A DNA stretch of 64,000 nucleotides, taken from Aurantiochytrium sp. KH105. Taxonomy: Eukaryota > Sar > Bigyra > Thraustochytrida > Thraustochytriidae. Below are positions 19,400-28,770 of the stretch, one piece after another (the first letter of the stretch is position 1; each line of letters starts with the position of its first letter). The stretch covers positions 1 through 64,000 of the forward strand of contig BGKB01000212.1 of the NCBI GenBank assembly GCA_003116975.1. Direction: 5' to 3'. The notes under the pieces were generated by a model. The model was given only the letters and a program-made list of their open reading frames with translations, made no database searches and was not told the origin of the DNA. The position numbers were made by a program, and so were the translations under genes.

Positions 19400-20650
19400 C
19401 TAGCTGCGCTGAGCAATTTGCACCTGAGGATTTGCCTTTTGCTTTTCCGTCGCGTCGGGGAGCATGGAGGCCACATGCGGAACAATGTCGATCGAGACGC
19501 CGCAATGCTTGAAGCGACCATTGTAAAGTTCGTAAAAGAGCGTGCTCGACGTTGGTCCAAAGTGATTGCCCCAAAGGGTCAACTCCGTGATGGAAGCATT
19601 CGAGGCAAGACGTTTGGCGAGACGTGCAAGCGAACTGTCAACAATTGAGCAGTGCGCGAGGCGTAGGACGCGCAATGTTCGCGTATACGCGAGCGCGTCG
19701 CTGAGCGCCTCAGTACCCTTGGCCACTGGGTTTGCCTCTAGATCCAAGAGCTCAATAGTACACTTTGGCGAAAGCAAAAGCTTGGCAAGAGACTCTGCCC
19801 CAGCAATGCTAATTTGATTTCCTGGCAAGCGAAGCTTGCGCAGACGATCGTTTTCGAAAAGAGCCTCAGAGAGAATGGCTGCGCCCGCGCAGCGAATCTG
19901 CTGCTGGCCAAGACTCACGTCTTGGAGCGTTGGGTGCTGGCTGAGCACGTGGGCAATATGTGAGGTGATCTCATCATCGCGGCTAAAGACGCGAGCATTG
20001 TCCAGATTGAGAATCTCGAGGCTGGAATTCTGACCGAGAGCACATGCAAGTGCAACCAGGCTATCTGTATCTTGCTCTGTACTGCCAAGGTGCAGTGAGA
20101 GCAACGAGCAATCTGGCGAGGAGAGACATGGGGCGAGCGCCTTGCCACCTGCTGAGCCGATAGGATTGTGGCTGAGGTCAAGGTGCGTCAGCGATGATTT
20201 ACCACTCAGAATGACCTCAGCGAGCGGTCCGATGGCCTGAGCGCACAGCTCATTTGACGCAAGGATGAGCTTTTGCAGTTGACCAAACATGACGAGGTCC
20301 ACCAACGCTTGTGCGCATTGGCCTGTGAGCTGATTAAATCGAAGATCTAGCTCTTCAACAAGGATCCCAGTCTCCTTTACGGCAGCAGCCAAGGCTTGGA
20401 GATCAGTGTTTTGGATGCGATTTGGAAAGAGCTTGAGCGAGTTTCCAGGAAGGGCGAGTCGAAGGCCGCGCGCGGATGCACATTGGCCCTTTTCCTCTTC
20501 CACTTCGCCGCCCTTTTCTTCGAGACCTTTACCGTGATGTTGTACGGCTTCAACGATTTCTTCGTACGCAGTCACGCCGCAGGCATTGCAGGCTGCTCTG
20601 TAGGTCTCCACAAATTCATCTGCTGCTCCGGGCATGATGTCCGTCCGCAT
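19400..20650 (-). CDS. LRRC34-like leucine-rich-repeat protein
   Basis: About 416 residues from the ATG at 20650; a second ATG is 5 codons in, and the longer frame begins at GTG. Ribonuclease-inhibitor-type LRRs of 28-30 residues cover residues ~85-375, with ELDLRFNQLTG, HLDLSHNPIGSAGG, ILNLDNARVFSRDDE and LRLPGNQISIAG. The C-terminal WGNHFGP and VDIVPHV-like ending and the irregular repeat with LDNARVFS resemble LRRC34 of animals, matching order and spacing. Function is not settled even in animals. The gene is divergent from DRC3, with 552 bp between starts, so co-expression with flagellar genes is possible. Confidence 0.7.
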   Translation of the reverse strand: MRTDIMPGAADEFVETYRAACNACGVTAYEEIVEAVQHHGKGLEEKGGEVEEEKGQCASARGLRLALPGNSLKLFPNRIQNTDLQALAAAVKETGILVEELDLRFNQLTGQCAQALVDLVMFGQLQKLILASNELCAQAIGPLAEVILSGKSSLTHLDLSHNPIGSAGGKALAPCLSSPDCSLLSLHLGSTEQDTDSLVALACALGQNSSLEILNLDNARVFSRDDEITSHIAHVLSQHPTLQDVSLGQQQIRCAGAAILSEALFENDRLRKLRLPGNQISIAGAESLAKLLLSPKCTIELLDLEANPVAKGTEALSDALAYTRTLRVLRLAHCSIVDSSLARLAKRLASNASITELTLWGNHFGPTSSTLFYELYNGRFKHCGVSIDIVPHVASMLPDATEKQKANPQVQIAQRS

Positions 20651-21202
20651 GAGGATGATTTGCACTCAAAGACGCCCGTTTGCCCGAACAGCTCGCACAC
20701 GCGCACTCGCACGCACGCGCGCTCCTGTGCACGAACGTATGCAGGAAGGTGGTGGTGAAAAGTCGCAGTCGCAGTCGCAGTCGCAGTTGCGGTCGCCCAG
20801 CCCGCCTCGATGCCCAAGCTGTGACCCTAGCGAGCAGCACGAACGAAAGGGGAGCTCTCTTTTCCTCATTGAGCAAGTATCGGTTGAGCACGTGAGCGCA
20901 CCTTTACAGCTCGCTCGTCCGCAACGGACATGTGTCATTCCCAGCTTTCTTTTATTTGGGAAGAATTGGATAGCATGCATGTGTGCTCGCGGCGCATGCG
21001 GCAGGTAAGCGGAGCTGAGCTGACAAGCGGAAGGTGGCTTTATTGGTGGTGTACAACGACGACGTGCTCGTCGTGCACGTTGTGAATTGCAAACCTTTTC
21101 TGTTTTTCTTGTTGGCGGGGTGGCCGCTGCGCTCCAGGTAGACGGACCGCCCGACCAATCGCCCGCCCTCCCGCCCGCCCGACCGACCGACCGACCGACA
21201 CC
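20651..21202. promoter_or_regulatory. Shared divergent promoter region, LRRC34-like / DRC3
   Basis: It contains a (GCAGTC)n array at 20761-20795 and a (CCGA)n run just before the DRC3 ATG (about 21180-21199). The bidirectional role is inferred from position. No core motif could be assigned. Confidence 0.4.
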
Positions 21203-22951
21203 ATGGTGCTCGAGAGCTCCGGAGGCCAGAGCAGCGGGCCCCAGCTCATGGCTCAATACACAGTCTTGGACGAAGATGTTGTACGCGGAGCGGTCATCGA
21301 AGAGCGCGAACTTGAGCAAAAGGCGAAAAATGACAACAATGGGCGCGGCAGCGGCGGTAGCAATGGCCCGGGCGGAGGAAACGATGGGCGTGGCAACGCT
21401 CTCGCGGCCATGCGACATGCTTCCCATGGTGGTGCCAACGCAGCGCCGGTCGACGACGAGGTTCGCTTCGAAGAGTTGGCGGTCCTGCGTCTTTCGTACA
21501 AGAACATTCTCCGCATCGACAACCTCGTCGGTTTGCAGGCGCTGACCACGCTCTGCCTGGACAACAACGTGATTGAAGAGATCGAGAACCTCGGACACCT
21601 CGTCAGTTTGCGATGGCTAGATCTTTCGTTCAATAACATTTCATGCATCAAGGGACTCGAAACGCTGACAGAGCTGCAAGACCTGAGCCTGTATGCGAAC
21701 AACATTGAGAGCCTCGAGAATCTGGAAAAGTGCACGAAGCTTGAGTGCCTCTCGGTGGGAAGCAACAAAATCAACAAACTTGAAAATCTGCTGTACCTGC
21801 GACAGTTCAAGAAGCTTCGACTCGTCACGCTCGAAGGCAACCCTGTGTGCAACGACCCAGAGTACCGCATGTTTGTCCTCGCGTACCTGGACCGTCTCAA
21901 GTACTTTGATTACGCGCTTATTGAGGCAAATGAGGTGGTAAGCGCGCGAGAGCAATTTCAAGATGAGCTTCTCGAGGCCCAAGAACGCGATCAGCTTGAA
22001 GAGGTCAACGAGAAGGCTGCAGCGCAACAGCGCGAGTATTTGGCTCGGCTCAAGACGGCGGGACTGGAGATTGTGGAGACGCTCTTTGATGATATGTTCC
22101 GAGAAGACAAGGAGCTTCCGAAGCTCAAGCTCCTGCCTGGCTTCGATTCCATCTTTGAAAGTTACCAGCACGAGTACCGTGTGCAATCGGAGGCGACAGT
22201 GAACATCGGATTGGAGTTCTTTCAAAAGTACCTTGCCGAGCGTGAGCGCATGGAAGTCGCGCTCGAGAAGATTACAGACGCCAACGAAGCACGCAGTATT
22301 GAGATGGTCGAAGCCTTTTTCAAGGCTCTTAAGCAAGCCACCGTACGGCTGCAAGACCTTCAAGAAAAGCAACGGCATGGCGAAGACAGCCCCGAGGAGC
22401 TGCGTGGCATCACCGCCGAGGTGAACAGGCTGAGCCGACGGCGGCTCGACTTGCGTGAGGATCTTATGACAATCGAGACTGAACAGACGCAGCAGCTCAA
22501 ACAGCTTCTCGACGTGTATGAAAACCGAGCGGGGGCAATCCGAACGGAGCGCATCGATCATGCCACGCTCTTTTTCCGTGCCGTCGAAGATCTTGAGAAC
22601 TCGTTTGCAACGGCACTCGAAGAGCTTGCCGTGGATCTCGTCGAGAAGCTCGCCAACAATCTCCTCGAAGACCTCAATGACGAGACGATGGCGTTCCTTT
22701 CTGATCGTGACAACTTACTCGTAGCTATCCAGGGCGCGCACGATGTGCATCTCGGGAAGCTCTTGGCCCAGGAGGACGCTTTGCGCGAGGGCCTTTTGCG
22801 CGAGCTCAACGAGAAAGTTGCGAACCTTAAGAAGGGCTTTTCCAAGCAGAATCGCGATCGCGTCTTTGAGGTGGCGCGAATGCAGGAGAATATCAAGGAG
22901 GAGCTTGAAGCACTCGAGCAGAGACTTTCATCTCACGACAGCGACGATTAA
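21203..22951 (+). CDS. DRC3: Dynein regulatory complex subunit 3
   Basis: 582 residues, ATG at 21203. After a Gly/Asn-rich linker (residues ~35-75), SDS22-type LRRs of 22 residues run from ~90 to ~210 (RIDNLVGLQALTTLCLDNN, IENLGHLVSLRWLDLSFNN, INKLENLLYLRQFKKLRLV), closed by the LRR cap GNPVCNDPEYRMFVLAYLDRL. A long coiled-coil of ~350 residues follows. This architecture and the cap are diagnostic of DRC3/LRRC48. In the axoneme it belongs to the nexin-dynein regulatory complex that links outer doublets and regulates dynein, so the organism builds motile flagella. Length compares well with ~520 residues in animals. Confidence 0.93.
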   Translation: MVLESSGGQSSGPQLMAQYTVLDEDVVRGAVIEERELEQKAKNDNNGRGSGGSNGPGGGNDGRGNALAAMRHASHGGANAAPVDDEVRFEELAVLRLSYKNILRIDNLVGLQALTTLCLDNNVIEEIENLGHLVSLRWLDLSFNNISCIKGLETLTELQDLSLYANNIESLENLEKCTKLECLSVGSNKINKLENLLYLRQFKKLRLVTLEGNPVCNDPEYRMFVLAYLDRLKYFDYALIEANEVVSAREQFQDELLEAQERDQLEEVNEKAAAQQREYLARLKTAGLEIVETLFDDMFREDKELPKLKLLPGFDSIFESYQHEYRVQSEATVNIGLEFFQKYLAERERMEVALEKITDANEARSIEMVEAFFKALKQATVRLQDLQEKQRHGEDSPEELRGITAEVNRLSRRRLDLREDLMTIETEQTQQLKQLLDVYENRAGAIRTERIDHATLFFRAVEDLENSFATALEELAVDLVEKLANNLLEDLNDETMAFLSDRDNLLVAIQGAHDVHLGKLLAQEDALREGLLRELNEKVANLKKGFSKQNRDRVFEVARMQENIKEELEALEQRLSSHDSDD

Positions 22952-23133
22952 ATTGGGTGGGGACTTTCTTATAAAAGTTTGTTTTGATTTTTTTGTGCTT
23001 TTCGATTTCTAGGTGACTTTCAAAATAACCTACAAGATGAGGGCGTCGGTTGGTCGCGGTTAGGTCGAAAATCAGCCAGCTCGCCATCAACAACAAAATT
23101 TCGGGCCTGAGCTTCTTGATGAATTATTGAAAA

Positions 23134-25791
23134 TCAATAGTTGGGTTGGCCCAACTTGTTTCGTGACCACCACTGCTTGGCATGATTCACGATTTCCCCT
23201 GTAAGCCCAAGCACAATCGTTTTGGTGTCAGTCTCATATTGCATGCGTTTCGTATACACCTTGATGCGAGCTTGATAGCAGATGGCCACAACAGACTTGA
23301 TTACAAAGAGATTCATAAAGAGAGCAAAGATGATCTCGAGCGAGATGCCCAACGTAGGATCACGTCTGCCAATCGCCATGCTCATTTCGCCTGTGAAGAT
23401 GCGCTGCCACCACAAGAAATTTTGCAAAAAGTAGCTTTCGCGCGACAGATCGCTAGCATAAAAGAGAAGCGAGGCGATAGACATGGCGAGCGTCAAAAGT
23501 GTACCGCATATGGCGAGCGTCAAGACCTGGCCCAGACTATAGTACAAGATGCCGAACTCGAGAAAGACGTACGCAGGGACTGGCGTTAGCTTGAAGAGCT
23601 TCACGCCGAGGAGTACGACGGCATGCGCGGCGAAGAGACGGCCCAGTTCGGCAAAGCGGCCGAGGATGCTCACGTCAACAAATCGAGAGTACGTGGGGAT
23701 TCGAAGCTTGCCGAAGCGGTCACTCTCGTAGCAGAGAATAAAGTACGAAGTCCCCAATACCGCGCAGACGATGATGAGAATGTCAATAGCATTCCACATG
23801 TCAAAAAGAAATCTCGTCAACACCCGAAAGACCGGAATGCTGCGTGAGGTTACCGGGGCGAGGTCGTCTTTGTCAAGACTGGCACCTGCTAGGCCGTGCG
23901 CGAGACGACTGTTGCGTTTGCGTTCGCGATGCTGTCGAGAAAATTCGCGCTCGTGCCCTAGAATGACCCGAAAGTACTGTATGAGCGTAAACGCCATGTA
24001 GGTCACAACAAGGAGCGTCATTGCGGACAGGGCATACAGCACACGTCTGCGTTTCGGTGTCTCATCCTTGAGTGCGTGCAAGTCAACGGCAGTATCGAAC
24101 AATCCCTGTTCCGAAAGCCAGATGCTAAAATGCGCCATGATAAACATCCCATAGTTCGCATTGTAGAAAACGAGCGAGAGACCAAGGAAACGCGTCTGGC
24201 TGTCGACCCAAGACGTTGGTCCGTCAAAGAAGATATCTCTGAGCACGCTAACATCGAGGGTCCCATTTTCAAATATAGGAACGCTGAATACATAACCACC
24301 GGAAGGGAAGCCCTGCATGGGAGCGAGATCGGGGCTTTCCTCTGGGGGATAATGCCAGCGGTAGGAAGGTGTCCAAGGGTTTTGCACGTACTGAAAGGCT
24401 TGCTCCGCGCCAACGGGTGGGCTGATTGGGGGTATGTTGGATGCGCCTTGAAAAAAGTGTTCAGCAGCGTTCGTTGACTCATCATAGGCCGGAAAGCAAA
24501 AGCCATTGCCAAGAAAGTCCCCCGCAGACCCTACAAAGTCAGGACACTCGTCTTGGCCCATGGGCACCATTTTGACGCGATTCTGGCGCACGCGCAGGGG
24601 CATGATGGCCTCATTGCGCGCAAGCTCGGTTGAGTTTTTGCGTACAAAGTCTGAAAGAGGACCCAAAACAAAGTTGCCCGCATCGGGCCAGTTGGAAACG
24701 TTGTTGAAGGTGATGTAGCCCCCTCGTTCGCTTAAAAAGGGCTCGTCACGGACCCTGTCTACCTGCTCGAGGCACTCATGCATGACTGTCACGTCTTCAA
24801 GAACAATAATCGTGAGCAGGAGACCCATGAGCAGAAGCGAAAGGGCCGCATCTAAAAGACAACGCGACTTGGTGGTGATGACCTCATCAATATAGGCGCC
24901 CTTTGCGTCGAGATCTCCCCTTTTGGAGTCGTCTTCCTCTCTCCGATCCCGGCGAGCTGGAGGGTTGCGATCTTGGTCCTCCTTGTTGGCTTGCGCACGC
25001 TCTCGCGCGTAGACTGCTTGCTCGCCAAGAAGCGGTGCAAGAGGTGTGGAGATGGCAAGATTTTGCGAAAGATTGCCATGACCAATACGTAATTCCTGAC
25101 GCGCATGTTCGATGGTTTCCAAAAAGAGGCTTGGTTCGGTGCCTTGGCAAACCTCATGCAAAACTCTTGCCTTTTCTGGCCAGGTTGTGCCTGCCTGATC
25201 CACTACAACGTATAAGCTTCTTGTGTGATTGTTCGCGAGTCCCCAATGTCGCAACACGAGCGAAGTGAGGTCGCCAAAGGTGAGTTCAGGTGTTGCAAGT
25301 ATTACACATTGATTCTCTTGATTGGCAAGATCAATGCCACTTGATGAGATACGGTGGACAAAGACACGCTTCCCCTTGGCGCTGTGGCCGCTGAGGGTGT
25401 CGGCCAGGTCGCTGGCACTTTTCGATAGGTTTCCAACAATTTCCTGCAATATTGCGCGCTCTTCTTCCCCGTCGGCCTCAAGATGATCCGTTGCGACTGC
25501 GGGGCTCTCGCCTTTGTGTTTGTCCTTGTTACGGTCATCTCTTGCATCATCTTTACTACAGGCACGAAGAACTTCCCCTGCAACCTGCTCAAGGACCTCG
25601 TTGAGCGCGGCATCAGTTCTCTGCGCCTTGGCATTGTTTGACGAGAAAATTTGCTGGCGTGTGCTCTCTTTGCGCTGCTTTTCGAGTTCCTCGAGTTTTT
25701 GCTTTTGCGCTTGCAGCTTTTCCTGGAGAGCAAAAATCTCTTCCTCAAGACGTTCGTGCTCCTCCTCGCGCTCGCGCTCGTCCTCCTCCAT
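23134..25791 (-). CDS. Polycystin-2-like TRP cation channel
   Basis: 885 residues. Residues 1-45 form an acidic coiled-coil. Residues ~142-228 look like a small beta-grasp (ubiquitin/Ras-binding-like) domain with TFGDLTSLVLRHWGL and TTWPEKARV. The first membrane helix is at ~311-332. The large extracytosolic polycystin domain (~340-580) ends in FFDGPTSWVDSQTRFLGLSL and YNANYGMF, the polycystin motif. Membrane segments at ~585-610, ~665-688, ~720-740 and beyond lead to a pore-like stretch with FLWWQRIFTGEM. The protein ends after a short cytosolic tail. PKD2-type channels conduct cations, often in the ciliary membrane. The neighbour on the left is DRC3, and this gene is divergent from a coiled-coil gene. 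Confidence 0.88.
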   Translation of the reverse strand: MEEDEREREEEHERLEEEIFALQEKLQAQKQKLEELEKQRKESTRQQIFSSNNAKAQRTDAALNEVLEQVAGEVLRACSKDDARDDRNKDKHKGESPAVATDHLEADGEEERAILQEIVGNLSKSASDLADTLSGHSAKGKRVFVHRISSSGIDLANQENQCVILATPELTFGDLTSLVLRHWGLANNHTRSLYVVVDQAGTTWPEKARVLHEVCQGTEPSLFLETIEHARQELRIGHGNLSQNLAISTPLAPLLGEQAVYARERAQANKEDQDRNPPARRDRREEDDSKRGDLDAKGAYIDEVITTKSRCLLDAALSLLLMGLLLTIIVLEDVTVMHECLEQVDRVRDEPFLSERGGYITFNNVSNWPDAGNFVLGPLSDFVRKNSTELARNEAIMPLRVRQNRVKMVPMGQDECPDFVGSAGDFLGNGFCFPAYDESTNAAEHFFQGASNIPPISPPVGAEQAFQYVQNPWTPSYRWHYPPEESPDLAPMQGFPSGGYVFSVPIFENGTLDVSVLRDIFFDGPTSWVDSQTRFLGLSLVFYNANYGMFIMAHFSIWLSEQGLFDTAVDLHALKDETPKRRRVLYALSAMTLLVVTYMAFTLIQYFRVILGHEREFSRQHRERKRNSRLAHGLAGASLDKDDLAPVTSRSIPVFRVLTRFLFDMWNAIDILIIVCAVLGTSYFILCYESDRFGKLRIPTYSRFVDVSILGRFAELGRLFAAHAVVLLGVKLFKLTPVPAYVFLEFGILYYSLGQVLTLAICGTLLTLAMSIASLLFYASDLSRESYFLQNFLWWQRIFTGEMSMAIGRRDPTLGISLEIIFALFMNLFVIKSVVAICYQARIKVYTKRMQYETDTKTIVLGLTGEIVNHAKQWWSRNKLGQPNY

Positions 25792-26459
25792 AGTTTACAA
25801 GTTCACTGTCAAGACACTGTTCAACCTCGGAAGACTGCCTCGTTGCCTGATTATCCACCTCAGACGCGGAATACTTTGTCAACCTGGCGTTGGCGATCGT
25901 GAAGTTCTGATGTCACCGCGTTGTTGCAGCTGGCTACGAAGGGCGTGCAGCTCTACCACCCTCGCGCGCGCGCGCACGCGCGCGTGCTCGCCCTTCAGCT
26001 CGTCGGTTTTGGGCTTGATCTTCAATCATCTCTCTTCGAAACGTTACGAAACCGCTGCGCCTGAAACGTTGGGTGATCTCAAGGCACCCAATATATTCTG
26101 GGGCCTGTCCGGTCACGGCAGTAAGCACGCAAGTAAAAGCAAACACGAGTCCCCCGTTCGATCGATCGATCGTTCGTTCGCGCGCGCGAAGAGGCGCGCG
26201 CGAGCTGCCGCGAGGTCTTCGTTCCCTTCTTCTTCCTCTTCTTCTCCTCCTCCTTCTCCTTGGGTGAAACAGGCGCTGCAGCGGCAGGGGAGGAGACCAG
26301 CAGGTGAAAGCACCAGAGCCCACCCAGCCCAGGTGCTAACCGCCTCATCGACATACACCTTGACGAAGGCAACGCAGACTTGGCGAGACGCGGGAAGCTG
26401 GACGCACGGAGAGACAGGGTCGGGGAAACGAAGAAGGCAAGGACGTACGAGCTTTAGCC
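25792..26459. promoter_or_regulatory. Divergent region, polycystin-like / coiled-coil gene
   Basis: 668 bp between start codons. It contains (GCGC)-rich and (GATC)n/(TTCG) stretches near 25965-26180 and a TTC-rich run near 26225-26260. No gene was recognised. Confidence 0.35.
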
Positions 26460-28144
26460 ATGCAACGCCATATTGTGCGAGAAGGTGAGTTTTTTTGGAG
26501 GGGGGGGGAAGGGAAATCGCTGCTGCTGTAGTGGATGGATTCGAACGACTACCCCTCTTGCAAAGGTCTTCCTCACTTGGACGCGAGGTATGTGAACTAA
26601 CAAGGTTGTTTGGCGCCTGAGAAGAGTCTGCATACAGTGCATCCGTGACGTATCGTAAGGAGCTGTTGGAGCTACGAAAGGTCGTGCAAGAACTTGAGCG
26701 GGCCCGCGACAAGGAATCCAAAAAGGCGACGCAGTCCACTCGGGAATTGCAAAGATTGCGATCCCAATTGCAAGCACGAGAGCGCGAGGTCCGGGCGCTA
26801 CGAACGGGACGTTTCGAGTCTTCGACATCATCACTTGTATCTGAGAGCAGCGGGAGCCCCCGCGCGACCCGAAAGAACCGTGTCACAGTAGTACCCGTAG
26901 TCCAAAGCCCGCCAAACTCTGCACCCGGCGCGAGGTCTCGCTCACCAATGTGGAGAACGACGTCTTCCTTGTCACCCTCATCTACTACAGCAGGATCTAG
27001 CGCAGGGATCGCAGTGGGTCCACTGTCGCCAGCTTCTGTGTCTTCCGGGTCAAGGGCCGTTGCTGCGGCCACATCAATGTCGAGGCGCGTACGCGCCACT
27101 CGAGCTCGATCTGTGCACGATGCGCTGGCCGAGCAAGAGGGCGAGCGTCAGCGAACAACGCAGGCGCTGCAGGCCGCCGAGTCTGAATGCGAGAGACTGC
27201 GGGCTACAGTAGCGTGTCAAGAGGATGATTTGCATCGCGCAGCGAGCGAAATTGAGGTTCTTGCTTGCGCCCTTGAGCAGCGCGCCGAGGATCTAGGTGT
27301 CGATGGCAATTTGCAGACCGGACTCTTGTACCAGGTTGGCTTTTTCCAAAAGGAAGTGCGGCGCATGGAGATGGAGCTGGCGACCCGCGAGGGCGCGGAG
27401 CGAGAGCTCAAGCGTGAGATTGTCGAGAGTCAGCGTCACACACGGAGCTTGCAGGATCGCCTCGAAAGTGCAGAGTCGCGCATCAAGGGTCTATTGGAGG
27501 AGCGGCAGGTTGTTGTTGACTATTTGAAGGAGAACAAGGCCAAAACGGGCCGTTTAGAGGAGGAAATTGAGCAATTGACGCACGAACGGGATCAGTTTGA
27601 GAACCAGGCGCGACGCGCCGTCGCTGGGGAGCAGACGGCGCGCCTGGAGCTCGAGGGCGTTCGCGCGCAATTGCACCGCGTGCAGACTCGATCGGTACTC
27701 GCGTCGGGGACGGCGGACGTGAGCCCTGTCGGTGACCCGGCCTTTGAGACGATTATGCGCGAAACGGAAGCGGAGATTCACGCTGGGGCAATGGCCGCGG
27801 AGCGCTCCAAGCTGCTAGAGGAGCTTCGAAGTCAGCGAGACCGGGTTGCCAAGCTGGAGGGCCAGCTGCAGGGTGAAACTCGGGTCCCTTCGCTCGAGGC
27901 GGAGGTCGAAAGTCTGCGCGTCCAGCTTCGACGCGCACGCGCGGTGGGCACGCGCGCGGTCGAGCCCACGAATGACAAGGATATGCAATTTCGCCAGTCG
28001 CGTCTTGAGGGTTTGCTCAAAGTCGCAAACGAGGCGCGCGAGATTTCGGAGCGCGAAGCAGTTCGTCTCGAGGCCGAAAATGCGCGCTTGCGACGCGAGC
28101 TCCGCGGTCAGCAGCAGGACCAGCAGCAGGACCAGCAGGACTAG
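26460..28144 (+). CDS. Long coiled-coil protein, two exons
   Basis: A tiny first exon, 26460-26484 (MQRHIVRE plus one base), is followed by GTGAGT. The best-phased acceptor is GAAG ending at 26624, giving exon 2 from 26625 and a joined reading MQRHIVREESAYSASVTYRK. The ACTAAC about 30 bases upstream fits a branch point. The ~515-residue product is nearly all heptad coiled-coil (residues ~20-60 and ~165-510), with a Ser/Pro-rich break between. It ends in a Gln/Asp repeat. No named family was recognised. The divergent pairing with a polycystin gene suggests, but does not prove, a ciliary or centrosomal scaffold. The short exon is an inference from splice phase. Confidence 0.6.
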
Positions 28145-28243
28145 CAAAAGGATCANCGAGGCCGAAAATGCGCGCTTGCGACGCGAGCTCCGCGGTCAGC
28201 AGCAGGACCAGCAGCAGGACCAGCAGGACTAGCAAAAGGATCA
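28069..28243 (+). repeat. Exact 87-bp duplication either side of a single N
   Basis: Bases 28069-28155 and 28157-28243 are identical, separated only by N at 28156. The unit covers the last codons and stop of the coiled-coil gene. Most likely an unmerged contig overlap rather than biology. Confidence 0.9.
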
Positions 28244-28770
28244 GGAGAGTCGTGGATTCGTATTCGTCAATCATTGTGTATATCCCAAAATAACGAAAGA
28301 TGACATTCGCGTAAGAGATCAATCGTCGGTGTGGTGAGGTGAGTGATTGGAAATGGAGTGAGAAAAGAACTTACTTGCCGTTGGTCAATTTGAAGAGCAT
28401 CTCGTCACTGACGCGACAAATCATGAAGCTTGGCGAGTGCTTGTTTCTCTTTCTTTATTGTAATTACAAAAACTTGCTTTGCTCTTGCTTACTTGCTTGC
28501 CTTTGCACGCTTGCTTGCTTTTGCTTGGATCTACGAGTTCATGTCTGCCTGCGTGCGCGTCCACCGCCTCCCTTCACTACAAGAATACAGCTGAAACGGC
28601 GCAATGTTGCCGTAACAGTGCTCTCTGTCTCGCCCTCTTTGTTCCAGATAAAAAAAAGAAAAGAAAAAAAAAGCACACGGCGCGGCAAAAGGCAATCTGG
28701 ACGAGAAGCGCCAGCCAACATCATCCGTGCACAAGCTCGGCGCGCGCTCGCGACTCTGGCCCGGCGCACG
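28244..28770. other. Spacer upstream of dehydroquinate synthase
   Basis: About 0.5 kb. It holds CTTG-type repeats near 28480-28525 and an A-rich tract near 28650-28672. It presumably carries the promoter of the next gene. No gene was seen. Confidence 0.5.

Noticed and set aside
20666-21598. 310-codon minus-strand ORF over the LRRC34-like/DRC3 spacer
   Set aside because: It overlaps the DRC3 coding region in antisense and is repeat-rich, with no domain.
21641-22561. 306-codon minus-strand ORF within DRC3
   Set aside because: Leu-rich antisense of the LRR/coiled-coil coding sequence. Not independent.
26525-26600. tRNA gene suggested by GGATTCGAAC near 26531
   Set aside because: The flanking bases do not form a T-stem or acceptor stem, and the site lies in an inferred intron.
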